In this document: positions 9,264-18,973 of the stretch, piece after piece
Position numbering within the stretch: position 1 is the stretch's first letter
Layout of the letters: each line of letters begins with the position of its first letter
Origin: Paludibacteraceae bacterium
Lineage (GTDB): Bacteria > Bacteroidota > Bacteroidia > Bacteroidales > Paludibacteraceae
Reading direction: 5' to 3'
NCBI GenBank assembly: GCA_028694215.1
Contig: JAQUTW010000001.1
Location: forward strand, 1-64,000
DNA length: 64,000 nucleotides
Translations under genes and position numbers: made by a program
Notes under the pieces: model-generated
Database searches by the model: none
Told to the model about the DNA's origin: nothing
Seen by the model: the letters and a program-made list of their open reading frames with translations, nothing else

Positions 9264-10013
9264 TTATTTTTTATGCCCTCGTTTTTTATTAGACGATTTT
9301 TTTGAAACAACCTGTTTTTTTATTGGTTGCTCCTTCTCTATTTTTTGATCCTGTGATAACGAATCTTCCATTGCTTTTGCATCAACAGCCAAATTAGTCG
9401 AGTCCGTAACCTCTACGTTTATATGTGTCGAAGCGCCACTTTTGACATCAATATTTTCCGGATTGTCGTTATACGCCTGATAAGCAGATTGTACTGCGCT
9501 CAAAAACGCTCGCGAACTAATGGTTGCAGCTGTAATGGCATCAATATCGCCACCATCTTTACTTACCGTAAAATTAACCGTTGAAGGGTTAATATGAAGT
9601 ATCGACTGACGATTTTTATCGGTTTTAAACCAATCTACCATTTTTGTTCCAAGTCCGGGAGTTTCTGCCTGTTCCAAAACGGAATAATTCACAATTTTCC
9701 CTTCTGCATCAAAACCTACCATTATTTTTATGGTTCCGCCAAAACCTACGGCTTCCGACTCTACTGCAGCACCAATAAAATCATCATTATTATATGCTTT
9801 CAAAACTGTTAAGCCATTAGCCGTTTCCGGTTCTGCCAATCGTGTAAAGTCTGGCAACACGGATTTAACAGCCAATTCCTTTTTTTGTTCTTTTGCCAAG
9901 CGGATAGGTTCTTCGGTAAGCGTATAGACTGCTCCCAATGCTCCGGCAGCCATTAATGTAATGATTGTCAGCACCAATACCATGTTTAAAAAATTGGATT
10001 CTAATCTTTTCAT
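9264..10013 (-). CDS. rnfG: RNF electron transport complex subunit G (flavoprotein)
   Basis: Membrane-anchored periplasmic FMN protein of RNF. 249 residues: one N-terminal membrane helix (residues ~10-30), then an FMN-binding domain with GFGGTIKIMVGFD and the flavinylation site DAITAATISS, where the last Thr of D-x-x-T-A-A-T would carry FMN through a phosphoester bond made by ApbE. Ala stands where Gly is more common. After the domain (from ~residue 185) comes an unusual low-complexity tail ending in a Lys/Arg/Ser run (VSKKSSNKKRGHKK). No apbE gene is in the window. Confidence 0.94.
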   Translation of the reverse strand: MKRLESNFLNMVLVLTIITLMAAGALGAVYTLTEEPIRLAKEQKKELAVKSVLPDFTRLAEPETANGLTVLKAYNNDDFIGAAVESEAVGFGGTIKIMVGFDAEGKIVNYSVLEQAETPGLGTKMVDWFKTDKNRQSILHINPSTVNFTVSKDGGDIDAITAATISSRAFLSAVQSAYQAYNDNPENIDVKSGASTHINVEVTDSTNLAVDAKAMEDSLSQDQKIEKEQPIKKQVVSKKSSNKKRGHKK

Positions 10014-10037
10014 ATCAAATTTGATAATTTATTGCTT

Positions 10038-11015
10038 TTAATTTTCTTTTTTTCTTTTTTCTCCAAAACGTTTTGGTTTGATATACGTATTTAATAATGG
10101 GGTTACGGCATTCATAATCAAAATGGCAAACGACATTCCTTCAGGGTACGCTCCCCATGTACGAATAACTACCGTAAGAATGCCAATGCCCACACCATAA
10201 ATAATTTGTCCCCAAAATGTCATCGGTGAAGTTACATAATCGGTAGCCATAAAAATGGCCCCCAACATCAAACCACCGGTAAGCAAATGTGTCAATGGAG
10301 AAGCATACACGGTCGGATTGGCAAAATGCAGAATAGCTGTAAACAAGGCTACAGTAAGCAAAATGGAAACGGGAATGTGCCACGTAATCACTTTACGACA
10401 TAGCAGAAAAATACCGCCCAACAGCAATGCTGCGGCACAAATTTCGCCCATGCTGCCACCTGTGTTTCCCAACAACAAATCTATATGAGAAGGCATTTCT
10501 GCCAAGCCTCCTTTCATCATTGCCAAAGGAGTGGCAGCTGTTTCAGCGTCTATATACGATGCCAAACCCCAATTGCCAAGCGGACGTGGCCATGTGGTCA
10601 TTTGGGTTGGAAATGAGATAAGCAAAAATACACGTCCTACCAATGCAGGATTGAAAATATTATTACCCAAGCCACCAAAGCTCATTTTACCTATGCCAAT
10701 CGCTACTAAGGCTCCAAGGATTACCATCCATATTGGTAAATTCGACGGTAAATTAAATGCCAGCAACAAACCCGTTAATATAGCAGAGCCATCCCAAACA
10801 GAAGGTTTTGTTTTCAATAAAAAACGTTGAATTAAATATTCAAACAGCACACACGACACAACTGCTGTAAGACTGACAAGTAAAGCTCCCAATCCGAAGA
10901 AATAGAGCGCAGCCAAATAAGCCGGCACTAATGCAATAACTACGGAATACATGTTTTTTGCTACAGAATCACTGTTGTGTACATGTGGAGCAGGAGAAAC
11001 AATTAACTGATTCAT
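10038..11015 (-). CDS. rnfD: RNF electron transport complex subunit D (flavoprotein)
   Basis: Membrane subunit with covalent FMN in the RNF pump. 325 residues with about ten hydrophobic segments; N-terminal SPAPHVHNSDSVAKNM is typical. The FMN site is DAETAATPLAMMKG (near residue 160), again with Ala in place of the common Gly, matching the change in RnfG. Conserved GGLGNNIFNPALVGRVFLL lies just before. The C terminus is charged and cytoplasmic. Gap of 24 bases to rnfG. Confidence 0.96.
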   Translation of the reverse strand: MNQLIVSPAPHVHNSDSVAKNMYSVVIALVPAYLAALYFFGLGALLVSLTAVVSCVLFEYLIQRFLLKTKPSVWDGSAILTGLLLAFNLPSNLPIWMVILGALVAIGIGKMSFGGLGNNIFNPALVGRVFLLISFPTQMTTWPRPLGNWGLASYIDAETAATPLAMMKGGLAEMPSHIDLLLGNTGGSMGEICAAALLLGGIFLLCRKVITWHIPVSILLTVALFTAILHFANPTVYASPLTHLLTGGLMLGAIFMATDYVTSPMTFWGQIIYGVGIGILTVVIRTWGAYPEGMSFAILIMNAVTPLLNTYIKPKRFGEKRKKEN

Positions 11016-11042
11016 AATTTATTAGTTTGCTATATTTTCAAT

Positions 11043-12377
11043 TTATTTTTTTGCATTACGGGCACGAATAATTCCACCCACTGTCGCTTTGCCCTGACGT
11101 ACATAATCCAACAATGGTCGATGGCTTGGGCAGGAGAACAAACAACAACCACATTCAATGCAATCCATAATGCCGTTTTTCTCCAAATCGTTATACAAAC
11201 CCCGTTCCGACAGATTGGTCAACAAATAAGGCTCCAAGCCCATCGGACAAGCGGATATACATTTGCCACAACGAATACAGTTTTGAGGCTCTTCCCGCAA
11301 CGAATCCTGTTCCGGCATAAACAACAATCCCGAAGTACGTTTTGAAGCCGGTACATCCGTATTCATATAGGCACGTCCCATCATAGGACCTCCACCAATA
11401 ATTTTTCCGGTATTTTCCGGTATTCCGCCGGCCATTTCCACAGCCGCCATCAATGGCGTTCCAAAACGAATCAAAAAGTTTCCCGGATTTTTTACCTCTT
11501 TTCCGGTTACGGTCATCACGCGTTCAATTAACGGTTTATTCTTTTGCACAGCCTCATAAACAGCAAACGTCGTAGCCACATTTTGCACCACTGCTCCTAC
11601 TTCAATTGGCAGCGCACCACTTGGCACCTGACGACCAATTAAGGCATCAATTAACTGCTTTTCGCCACCTTGCGGGTAACACATCTTAAGCGGAACGACT
11701 TCTATACCAAAATGTCGGTTGGCTAAACGCTGAAAATAGTCGATGACGTCTTTCTTATTATTCTCAATACCAATGAGCGTTTTTTGCACTGCCAAAGCTT
11801 TCATCAAAATAGATATTCCGATAAAGATCTCCTCGCCGTGTTCCATCATCAATTGATGATCACACGTTAAATAAGGTTCGCATTCTACTGCGTTTACAAT
11901 AAGGACTTCGGCTATTTTTCCGGGAGGTGGCATTAGTTTGATATGTGTCGGAAAACAGGCACCACCTAAGCCCACAATTCCTGCATTTTGAATTTTTTTG
12001 ATAATCTCTTCTTTTGATAATCTGCAAATGCGATTGATTTCAGGCGTTCTATCAATACTTTCGAGCCAATGGTCTGCTTCGACATCTATGGTAATTGCAG
12101 GAGAATGTCTTCCCCATGCATCTGTTACAGTATCTATCTTTGTCACCGTTCCGGAAACTGACGAATGTACATTTGCAGACATAAATCCTGTAGGAGCAGC
12201 TATCAATTGACCCACTTTTACACTGTCACCTATCGCCACAATCGGTGTGGCAGGCGCGCCAAGATGCTGATCAAGGAGAATTACCGCCTGTGTCGGCAAT
12301 GCAACTTGTTGAATTCTCTGCCCTGCAGAAAGTTTGTTGGCTTGTGGATGAACGCCACCAATTTTAAATGTTTTCAT
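11043..12377 (-). CDS. rnfC: RNF electron transport complex subunit C
   Basis: Peripheral subunit that binds NADH and FMN and carries two [4Fe-4S] clusters; the NAD-side entry of RNF. 444 residues starting MKTFKIGGVHPQANK, the usual RnfC beginning. The N-terminal barrel-sandwich region is followed by the NADH/FMN-binding core (GIVGLGGACFPTHIKL; VNAVECEPYLTCDH) and a C-terminal ferredoxin part with CIRCGKCISACP and CIECGCCLFSCP. The frame stays open for 39 codons upstream into rnfB, but the basic extension is unlike RnfC, so the ATG at 12377 was chosen, 19 bases after rnfB. Confidence 0.96.
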   Translation of the reverse strand: MKTFKIGGVHPQANKLSAGQRIQQVALPTQAVILLDQHLGAPATPIVAIGDSVKVGQLIAAPTGFMSANVHSSVSGTVTKIDTVTDAWGRHSPAITIDVEADHWLESIDRTPEINRICRLSKEEIIKKIQNAGIVGLGGACFPTHIKLMPPPGKIAEVLIVNAVECEPYLTCDHQLMMEHGEEIFIGISILMKALAVQKTLIGIENNKKDVIDYFQRLANRHFGIEVVPLKMCYPQGGEKQLIDALIGRQVPSGALPIEVGAVVQNVATTFAVYEAVQKNKPLIERVMTVTGKEVKNPGNFLIRFGTPLMAAVEMAGGIPENTGKIIGGGPMMGRAYMNTDVPASKRTSGLLFMPEQDSLREEPQNCIRCGKCISACPMGLEPYLLTNLSERGLYNDLEKNGIMDCIECGCCLFSCPSHRPLLDYVRQGKATVGGIIRARNAKK

Positions 12378-12396
12378 ATATTTTCCCGATAACTTT

Positions 12397-13281
12397 TTAT
12401 TTCGATAAATCTTCAATCTTAACCGTTTCCGCTTCAGGTACTGATACCTGCACATCTTCTTTTCTTGGCGGAAAATTTGTTTCATGAATGGCACCTGTCG
12501 GACAAACGGCTACACATTTACGGCACAAACGGCATTTCGTAAAATCTATATAAGCCAAATTATTTTCAATCGTAATGGCATCAAACGAACATTCTTTCAC
12601 ACATTTACCACAGCCAATACAAGCCACAGTGCATGCCTTACGGGCAATTCCGCCTTTATCTTTATTCACACAGCCAACAAATATACGACGATTTTTAGGA
12701 CCTTTTTTTCGTAATTCGATGATACTCTTAGGACAAGCCTTAACACACGCACCACACGCGGTACACTTATCATCATCTACTTCGGGCAAGCCGGTTTCCA
12801 TATTAATGTGAATAGCATCAAACTGACATACGGTCACACAATCACCAAATCCTAAACAGCCAAAAGAGCAGCCGGTCTCTCCGGAATATAAACTGTTGGC
12901 TATAGCGCAATTTTTTGCTCCATTATAAGTATTAACATGTGGACGTTTCTCACAAGAGCCACTACAACGTACTACAGCAATCATCGGTTCTGAAATTTCA
13001 GTTGTCAAACCAAGTATATTTCCGACTTCCGACATAGTTGGCGTACCACCAACAGGACATCGCAAATTATCTAAAACATCTGCTTTTACACACGCTTCAG
13101 CAAAATTTCGGCAACCGGAAAAACCACATCCGCCACAATTAGCTCCCGGAAGTGCCTGCTCAACCAAGTCGATGCGGGGATCTTCTTGCACATTAAATTT
13201 ACGGGCAACCAGAAAAAGTATAACTGCCGCAGAGCAACCAATAATTCCCAACACGATAAGGGATAGTACAATAATATTCAT
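12397..13281 (-). CDS. rnfB: RNF electron transport complex subunit B (ferredoxin-like)
   Basis: Receives electrons from soluble ferredoxin. 294 residues: one membrane anchor (residues ~3-25), an Fe-S domain with GANCGGCGFSGC, then a multi-cluster region. I count four ferredoxin-type cysteine groups: CSFGCLGFGDCVTVC, CTACGACVKACP, CTVACIGCGKCVKEC and CRLCRKCVAVCP. That is more than the two of short proteobacterial RnfB and matches the longer form in Bacteroidetes and clostridia. First rnf gene, 28 bases after rseC. Confidence 0.96.
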   Translation of the reverse strand: MNIIVLSLIVLGIIGCSAAVILFLVARKFNVQEDPRIDLVEQALPGANCGGCGFSGCRNFAEACVKADVLDNLRCPVGGTPTMSEVGNILGLTTEISEPMIAVVRCSGSCEKRPHVNTYNGAKNCAIANSLYSGETGCSFGCLGFGDCVTVCQFDAIHINMETGLPEVDDDKCTACGACVKACPKSIIELRKKGPKNRRIFVGCVNKDKGGIARKACTVACIGCGKCVKECSFDAITIENNLAYIDFTKCRLCRKCVAVCPTGAIHETNFPPRKEDVQVSVPEAETVKIEDLSK

Positions 13282-13309
13282 ATCATTTTATTGTTTAGAT
13301 TTTTACATT

Positions 13310-13729
13310 CTAATTTAATTTCTGTACATAAAACAGGAACTTGCGTTTAAGTGGCTTTTTGAACAAACTCAAAATTAAATAATACGGGATAATAGATGCC
13401 AAAGCCAAAAATCCCGACCAAATTTCAGAAAATTGAAGGATGTTGAAAACAACCAAAAGTACTATAATCAGACAGAAAGGAAGAATAAAAGCCAGTAATA
13501 CTGCCAAAAATCCCAATTTGCGCTTACCGACAACTTTTACCCGTTCGCCTTCATAAAATTTCCCATCATCAATAATATGAGTCTCTATAATTTTTTCAGA
13601 TTTTTCAGAAGCGGTACACATCGACTTGGCATGACATTCGGAACAAGCACTGCTTTGTTCTACCACAACAGATGCTTTTCTTCCATCTATTTTTTTAATT
13701 ACACCAATATGTTCAATCTGATCTTCCAT
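13310..13729 (-). CDS. rseC: RseC/MucC-family protein (SoxR-reducing system type)
   Basis: Small membrane protein of the RseC_MucC family. In enterobacteria RseC works with the rsx (rnf) complex to keep SoxR reduced. 139 residues: an N-terminal cytoplasmic part with a Cys cluster (SSACSECHAKSMC, likely Fe-S or redox), a beta-rich segment (GERVKVVGKR) and two membrane helices (about residues 72-95 and 103-120). The ATG at 13729 was chosen over an adjoining TTG at 13732. Its position as first gene of the rnf operon supports a role in RNF assembly or redox tuning; no soxR is present here. Confidence 0.88.
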   Translation of the reverse strand: MEDQIEHIGVIKKIDGRKASVVVEQSSACSECHAKSMCTASEKSEKIIETHIIDDGKFYEGERVKVVGKRKLGFLAVLLAFILPFCLIIVLLVVFNILQFSEIWSGFLALASIIPYYLILSLFKKPLKRKFLFYVQKLN

Positions 13730-13732
13730 CAA

Positions 13733-14258
13733 TCCATTTCTTCATAACAAACGTACCAAAACGCAAAAATCTTCTATGTTAAACAATTAAGAAAAACACC
13801 TATTCTTGTAACTACAAAGACTATATTTCGATTAAATTCATACAATTAGCATTTAAAAAGTGCCAACTACCATCTGCAATTTAGGTCGCAAGCAAAAAAA
13901 CAAGTAATAAAGAAAAAACAAAAAAATCTGTTTTTCACTTGATTATCAACATATTATCAAACAACCATCGCTTATCTTTTGCAAGTACAAAGTTATCGGA
14001 TTTTTCCATATTACCGATGAGTTTTGTAAAAAAAAATGACAACACCATAAATAAAGATAGTTTGCAAATAGAAATAGTCAAAAAAACAAATCCGAAAAAA
14101 TTATAATGTTGCGCAAACCTATTTATTATAAAACTTGGAAAAGAGTTTTTTGTTCAAAATTTATTCAATAAGCATGATACCATCTTTCTACTTTGCCATT
14201 TTTTGTTAAAAAATAAGCAGGTATAATAGCCTTATGCTGTTTTTTGAAAGAAAATAAC
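13733..14258. other. Long AT-rich intergenic region between the rnf operon and porG
   Basis: About 525 bases between divergent operons. I see no RNA gene and no convincing reading frame; the best is a 29-codon frame at 14017-14106 (plus strand), very Lys/Asn rich. Two DnaA-box-like words (TTATCAACA at 13943-13951 and TTATCAAAC at 13955-13963) sit together but do not form a cluster. A minus-strand TAACTTTG lies at 13988-13995. If used, it would give the rnf operon a ~250-base leader. Confidence 0.5.
13988..13995 (-). promoter_or_regulatory. Possible promoter of the rseC-rnf operon
   Basis: The minus strand reads TAACTTTG, an exact TAnnTTTG match pointing at rseC, but it is ~260 bases away and has no clear -33 partner. 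It is the best candidate in this gap. Confidence 0.3.
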
Positions 14259-14266
14259 TACATTTG
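14259..14266 (+). promoter_or_regulatory. Bacteroidetes-type promoter of the porG-uppS-bamA operon
   Basis: TACATTTG matches TAnnTTTG exactly, 57 bases before the porG ATG at 14323. It argues against starting the gene at the in-frame GTG at 14266, which would lie within the promoter. Confidence 0.6.
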
Positions 14267-14322
14267 TGGCAATTTTTGAAAATAATAAACGTTCTATTTA
14301 CACGCATAGAATAAAATCTATA

Positions 14323-15003
14323 ATGGGAAGAATAAAGCTAAGAACGTTTTTACTCATTTTCTGTTGGTTGCCATATTTTTTAGTACATGCAGAAGATACC
14401 TACAAATTAGATGTCGGCATTTTTGGTGGCGGTTCTTTTTATTTGGGAGATGCCAATTCAACACTTTTTAAGGGTACACAACCTTGTTTTGGCGCATTTG
14501 GAAAATACATAATCAATGGAAGATGGGAAGTAGCACTGCAAGGATATGGTGGTGTTGTAAACATACCGGAATGGAACAACATTCCTGCTTCGCGTACAAC
14601 ATTTGGCGATATTAGCGTAACAGGAGAATTTAATTTTTTCAATTACGGTAAAAAAAAGTATGATAAAACATATTCAATAATAACACCTTACATTTTTGCC
14701 GGTTTAGGTTTGACCATACATACTTACGGAATTGCACCGAATATTCCATTCGGATTAGGAATAAAGGTAAAAGCAACACCGCGATTAAATTTTGGATTAG
14801 CGTGGCGTATGCACAAATTAATGACAGACAATTTTGATAACATACACGACCCATACGGATTAAACGGGAAAGGGCTGTTTAATAATAAAGACTGGTTTTC
14901 AAGTGCTTCTTTGAGCATTTCTTATAATTTTTGGAAAGATTGTGCTCCTTGCAGAAGAAATCATGCAGAAGAATACAGGACATCACGTTCACGACAGAAA
15001 TAA
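14323..15003 (+). CDS. porG: PorG-like outer membrane beta-barrel protein (DUF6089)
   Basis: Predicted outer membrane protein of the PorG/DUF6089 family, linked to type IX secretion, where PorG contacts the PorK-PorN ring. 226 residues: signal peptide (about residues 1-23, ending LVHAED), then alternating amphipathic strands typical of a small barrel (YKLDVGIFGGGSFYLGD; GLGLTIHTYG; LNFGLAWRMHKLMTDN). The C-terminal tail CAPCRRNHAEEYR is Cys/basic. The order porG-uppS-bamA-skp is the same as around porG in Porphyromonas, which supports the name more than similarity alone. Six bases separate it from uppS. Confidence 0.8.
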   Translation: MGRIKLRTFLLIFCWLPYFLVHAEDTYKLDVGIFGGGSFYLGDANSTLFKGTQPCFGAFGKYIINGRWEVALQGYGGVVNIPEWNNIPASRTTFGDISVTGEFNFFNYGKKKYDKTYSIITPYIFAGLGLTIHTYGIAPNIPFGLGIKVKATPRLNFGLAWRMHKLMTDNFDNIHDPYGLNGKGLFNNKDWFSSASLSISYNFWKDCAPCRRNHAEEYRTSRSRQK

Positions 15004-15009
15004 TACAAC

Positions 15010-15756
15010 ATGTCAGAATTTAAAGACAAAATAGACAAAACACATCTTCCCTGCCACATTGCCATCATTATGGACGGCAACGGCCGTTGGGCTAAAGAAC
15101 GTGGTTGTGACCGCATTTTTGGACATCAAAATGGCGTTATTTCTGTACGCAAAATTACCGAAGCAGCTACAGAAATCGGCATTAAATTTTTGACATTATA
15201 CACTTTCTCAACAGAAAATTGGAATAGACCACAAGAGGAAATCAATGCTTTAATGGATTTATTGGTAGAAAATCTTGAAAAAGAGACTCCAACTTTTCAA
15301 AAAAACAATATTCGGTTGTTGGCTATCGGGAATATAGCTCAGATGCCAAACTTAACACGAACAAAATTGCAACAATGTATTGCTGAAACATCCAAAAATA
15401 CAGGATTATCACTTATTTTAGCGTTAAGTTATTCTTCTCGGTGGGAAATTACCAACGCCATGCAAACTATTGCAAAAAAAGTGGCAGAAGGAGCTATTAG
15501 TCGCGATGAAATAAACGAAAATACAATTATACAAAATCTGAATACTTCCAACATCCCCGACCCTGATTTATTGATACGTACAAGCGGCGAAAAACGTATT
15601 AGCAATTTCTTGTTGTGGCAAATTGCCTATACAGAATTGTATTTTACACCTATACACTGGCCGGATTTTAGAGAAGATGAATTTTACAAAGCCATACTCA
15701 ATTATCAACACAGAGAACGCCGTTTTGGGAAAACAAGCGAACAAATACATGAATAA
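15010..15756 (+). CDS. uppS: Isoprenyl transferase (undecaprenyl diphosphate synthase)
   Basis: Cis-prenyltransferase that extends farnesyl diphosphate with isopentenyl units to the C55 lipid carrier for peptidoglycan and surface glycans. 248 residues. Motifs: [14 protein letters not shown] near residue 19 with the catalytic Asp, [19 protein letters not shown] near residue 70, and the C-terminal [11 protein letters not shown] and FTPIHWPDF. Overlaps the start of bamA by eight bases. Confidence 0.97.
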   Translation: MSEFKDKIDKTHLPCHIAIIMDGNGRWAKERGCDRIFGHQNGVISVRKITEAATEIGIKFLTLYTFSTENWNRPQEEINALMDLLVENLEKETPTFQKNNIRLLAIGNIAQMPNLTRTKLQQCIAETSKNTGLSLILALSYSSRWEITNAMQTIAKKVAEGAISRDEINENTIIQNLNTSNIPDPDLLIRTSGEKRISNFLLWQIAYTELYFTPIHWPDFREDEFYKAILNYQHRERRFGKTSEQIHE

Positions 15757-18349
15757 AATAAGTATCTTTTTTATACTCATCACTCTTTTACTTTGCCTGC
15801 CAAACAACGCAAAAGCACAAATTGTCGCTAATCAGCCACAACAACAGGCGGTGGAAATAGACTATTCTTTGCCACTTGGCACCAAAACAATTGCCGACAT
15901 TAAAGTTACCGGATCCGAAAATTACGAAGAATATGTATTAATCGGGTTTTCAGGACTATCTATTGGTCAACAGATAAAAATCCCGGGAGACGAAATAACG
16001 GCCGCCATTAAACGTTTTTGGAAGCAGGGCTATTTCTCGGATGTTAAAATTTTGGCTACACAAATACGTAATGACAGTGTGTGGCTCGAAATACATTTAA
16101 AACAACGCCCACGTATCTCTCAAATTAATTATTTTGGTTTAAAAAAATCGGAACAAGAAGATATTGAAGCCAAATTAAATATCTCAAAAGGTAATCAGCT
16201 AACTCCGGATCTCATTGATCGTACAAAAATCATCATTAAAAAAGCCGTTGCCGAAAAAGGTTATCATAATGCAGAAGTGGCTATTTACCAGAAAAATGAC
16301 CCACAACAACCCGGAAGCATTATTTTGGATATCAGCATCGATAAAAAAGCAAAAGTAAAAGTCCACGAAATTTACGTCACGGGAAACAAGGCTTTGTCAC
16401 TCAACAAAATAGACAAAGCAATGAAAAAAACCAACCGTCCAAAAAATTTCATGAATATTTTCCGTAGCAAAAAATACATAGCCAAAGAATACGAAAACGA
16501 CAAAAAATCACTTATTGCAAAATACAATGAAGTCGGTTATCGCGATGCCGTCATCGTTTATGACAGCGTAGCAAAATACGACGACAACCACGTAGATGTG
16601 TATTTGGACATTGACGAAGGAGAAAAATATTATTTCCGCAACATAAAATGGACAGGTAATACGCTTTATGCAAGCGAATTTTTAAACCAGGTATTGAATA
16701 TCCAACGGGGAGATGTTTATAATTTAAAGCAATTAAACAAGCGTTTGAACGAAGATGAAGATGCAGTCTCAACACTTTATCGCGACAATGGCTATTTATT
16801 CTTTAATATAGACCCGGTAGAAATCAATATCGAAAACGATTCCATTGATTATGAAATGCGCATTTACGAAGGTAAACCTGCCACCATAAACAAAATAAAT
16901 ATTGTAGGAAACACGCGTTTGTACGAGCATGTGATACGTCGTGAATTACGTACAAAACCGGGGAATTTGTACAGCCAGTCAGATCTGGTACGTACATTAC
17001 GGGAATTGGCACAAATGAAGCAATTTGATGAAGAAAAACTATTTTCAGGCGTAGATATACAACCTAATCCCGAAGACGGTACTGTTGATATTACGTACAA
17101 TTTGGAAACCAAATCAAGCGATCAAATAGAGTTTTCAGCCGGCTATGGTCAATCGGGTGTAGTATTTTCTTTGGCACTCAAATTTACCAATTTTGCCATT
17201 CAAAATCTTTTTAAACCGGAAATGTACAAAATTTTACCACAAGGTGAAGGGCAAACATTCAGCATACGAGCACAAACCAATGGAATTTATTATCAGAATT
17301 ATAGCATTTCATTTTATGAACCGTGGTTAGGAGGAAAACGACCAAACTCATTCTCACTTTCTGCTTATTACTCCATTCAAACAGGATTAAGTAAACGCTA
17401 CCAAAATGCTTATAATGATAATATAAATAACTATTACTATGGTAGTAGTGATTATTCCAGCTACAGTTATTCCAACTACGATAAAAATATCTATTTACGT
17501 ACATTAGGTATTGCCGCTACGTTTGGGCAACGCCTTAATTGGCCGGACGATTATTTCTCTTTTTATGGAGAATTATCATATCAGCGTTATGATTGCAAAG
17601 ATTGGCCAAAAGCATATTTCGGTTTTTCAACCGGGGTGTCCAATAACCTTTCGCTAGGTCTTACACTTATCCGCAACTCTATCAGTAACCCAATTTATAC
17701 ACGTAGAGGTTCTTCGTTTTCTGTATCGCTCCATATCACCCCGCCCTATTCTGCTTTCGATGGTAAAGATTACGAGAACATGGCAAGTGATGATCCTCAA
17801 CGTTACGAATGGATAGAATATCATAAATGGAAAATTAATGCTAAAATGTTTATTCCTGTAACAAAGGATGAAAAATTAGTATTGATGGCACGTGCCGACT
17901 ATGGATTCTTGGGGTATTTCAATAAAAACAAACGTTCACCGTTCGAAAAATTCTATGTTGGTGGCGATGGTATGTCCGGATACACCACCGCCGGTACGGA
18001 AACGATAGGCTTACGCGGTTACGAAGCCGGAGCTCTTACTCCTATTTCTGACGGCGTTTACAATGGAAATCTATACAGCAAATTGACATTAGAATTACGC
18101 TATCCTATTCTATTGAAAGAGCAAACAACCATTTGGGCATTGGCATTTGTGGAAGCCGGTAATTGTTGGTCTGAATTCCAAGATTTTAACCCGTTTGATT
18201 TAAAACGTTCTGCCGGTGCAGGTGTTCGTGTCTATTTGCCAATGTTTGGCTTATTAGGCGTCGACTGGGGTTGGGGATTCGACCCAATTAATGGAAGCAC
18301 CTCACGTAGTGGAAGTCACTTTAACTTTATTTTGGGACAAGAATTTTAA
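15749..18349 (+). CDS. bamA: Outer membrane protein assembly factor BamA
   Basis: Omp85-family insertase that folds beta-barrel proteins into the outer membrane. 866 residues: signal peptide ([18 protein letters not shown], cleavage after AKA), five POTRA domains (about residues 45-450) and a C-terminal barrel ending in QEF. The barrel carries the conserved LRGYEAG lid motif of loop 6. One predicted surface loop (around nt 17395-17490) is strikingly rich in Tyr, Asn and Ser. The ATG at 15749 was chosen because it directly starts a signal peptide; the frame is open further upstream within uppS. Followed 59 bases later by the skp genes, its natural chaperone partners. Confidence 0.96.
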   Translation: MNKISIFFILITLLLCLPNNAKAQIVANQPQQQAVEIDYSLPLGTKTIADIKVTGSENYEEYVLIGFSGLSIGQQIKIPGDEITAAIKRFWKQGYFSDVKILATQIRNDSVWLEIHLKQRPRISQINYFGLKKSEQEDIEAKLNISKGNQLTPDLIDRTKIIIKKAVAEKGYHNAEVAIYQKNDPQQPGSIILDISIDKKAKVKVHEIYVTGNKALSLNKIDKAMKKTNRPKNFMNIFRSKKYIAKEYENDKKSLIAKYNEVGYRDAVIVYDSVAKYDDNHVDVYLDIDEGEKYYFRNIKWTGNTLYASEFLNQVLNIQRGDVYNLKQLNKRLNEDEDAVSTLYRDNGYLFFNIDPVEINIENDSIDYEMRIYEGKPATINKINIVGNTRLYEHVIRRELRTKPGNLYSQSDLVRTLRELAQMKQFDEEKLFSGVDIQPNPEDGTVDITYNLETKSSDQIEFSAGYGQSGVVFSLALKFTNFAIQNLFKPEMYKILPQGEGQTFSIRAQTNGIYYQNYSISFYEPWLGGKRPNSFSLSAYYSIQTGLSKRYQNAYNDNINNYYYGSSDYSSYSYSNYDKNIYLRTLGIAATFGQRLNWPDDYFSFYGELSYQRYDCKDWPKAYFGFSTGVSNNLSLGLTLIRNSISNPIYTRRGSSFSVSLHITPPYSAFDGKDYENMASDDPQRYEWIEYHKWKINAKMFIPVTKDEKLVLMARADYGFLGYFNKNKRSPFEKFYVGGDGMSGYTTAGTETIGLRGYEAGALTPISDGVYNGNLYSKLTLELRYPILLKEQTTIWALAFVEAGNCWSEFQDFNPFDLKRSAGAGVRVYLPMFGLLGVDWGWGFDPINGSTSRSGSHFNFILGQEF

Positions 18350-18408
18350 CAATAAAAAAGTTTGGCAAGGTTTTTGCCGTAAAAACCAAAACACTTAAAC
18401 AAATAATT

Positions 18409-18924
18409 ATGAAAAAGATTATTGCGACACTCATTATTTGTCTATCAACAATAGGCATTAGTCAAGCACAAAAATTTGCATTAGTGGACATGGAATATAT
18501 TATGAAAGCCATTCCGGCGTATGAAACGGCTAATGAGCAACTAACACAACTCTCAAAAAAATGGGAAAAAGAAGTAGAAGCTCAATTGACAGAAGTACAA
18601 ACCATGTACAAAAATTATCAGACAGAAGTCGTGTTTCTCTCTGAAGAGATGAAAAAACAGCGTGAAGAAGAAATTATTGCCAAAGAAAAAGCTGCCAACG
18701 AATTGAAACGCAAATATTTTGGTGCGGAAGGCGATTTATTCAAAAAACGCGAAAGTTTGATGAAACCAATACAAGAAGAAATCTACAACGCCGTGCAAGC
18801 TGTCTGCAACGAAAAAGGCTATCAAATGATTTTGGACAAATCATCTAATATGAGTCTAATATTCGCTTCACCAAAATTGGACATTAGTGATGAAGTCCTT
18901 GATAAACTTGGATATTCAAAATAA
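18409..18924 (+). CDS. OmpH/Skp-family periplasmic chaperone (copy 1)
   Basis: Skp-like holdase for unfolded outer membrane proteins in the periplasm. 171 residues: signal peptide (MKKIIATLIICLSTIGIS, then QA|QKFALVD), a short beta segment with FALVDMEYIMKAIPAYETA, then long charged helices (about residues 45-125) that form the tentacle coiled coil, and a final small beta segment (YQMILDKSSNMSLIFASP). First of three tandem paralogues after bamA. Confidence 0.92.
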   Translation: MKKIIATLIICLSTIGISQAQKFALVDMEYIMKAIPAYETANEQLTQLSKKWEKEVEAQLTEVQTMYKNYQTEVVFLSEEMKKQREEEIIAKEKAANELKRKYFGAEGDLFKKRESLMKPIQEEIYNAVQAVCNEKGYQMILDKSSNMSLIFASPKLDISDEVLDKLGYSK

Positions 18925-18937
18925 AATAGTAACTTTG
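18908..18937 (+). promoter_or_regulatory. Internal promoter before skp copy 2
   Basis: TTG (18908-18910), 19 bases, then TAACTTTG (18930-18937), a good -33/-7 match. It overlaps the end of skp copy 1 and precedes copy 2 by 36 bases, so copy 2 may be expressed on its own as well as from the operon. Confidence 0.55.
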
Positions 18938-18973
18938 CAAAATCAATAAGTATTTACAATTTAAAAATAAAAA

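Noticed and set aside
13943..13963. Two DnaA-box-like words, possible replication origin
   Set aside because: Both deviate from TTATCCACA, there is no cluster, and no dnaA, dnaN or partition gene is nearby.
14017..14106. 29-codon plus-strand frame in the rnf-porG gap
   Set aside because: Lys/Asn-rich composition is that of AT-rich noncoding DNA; no ribosome binding site or hydrophobic segment to support it.
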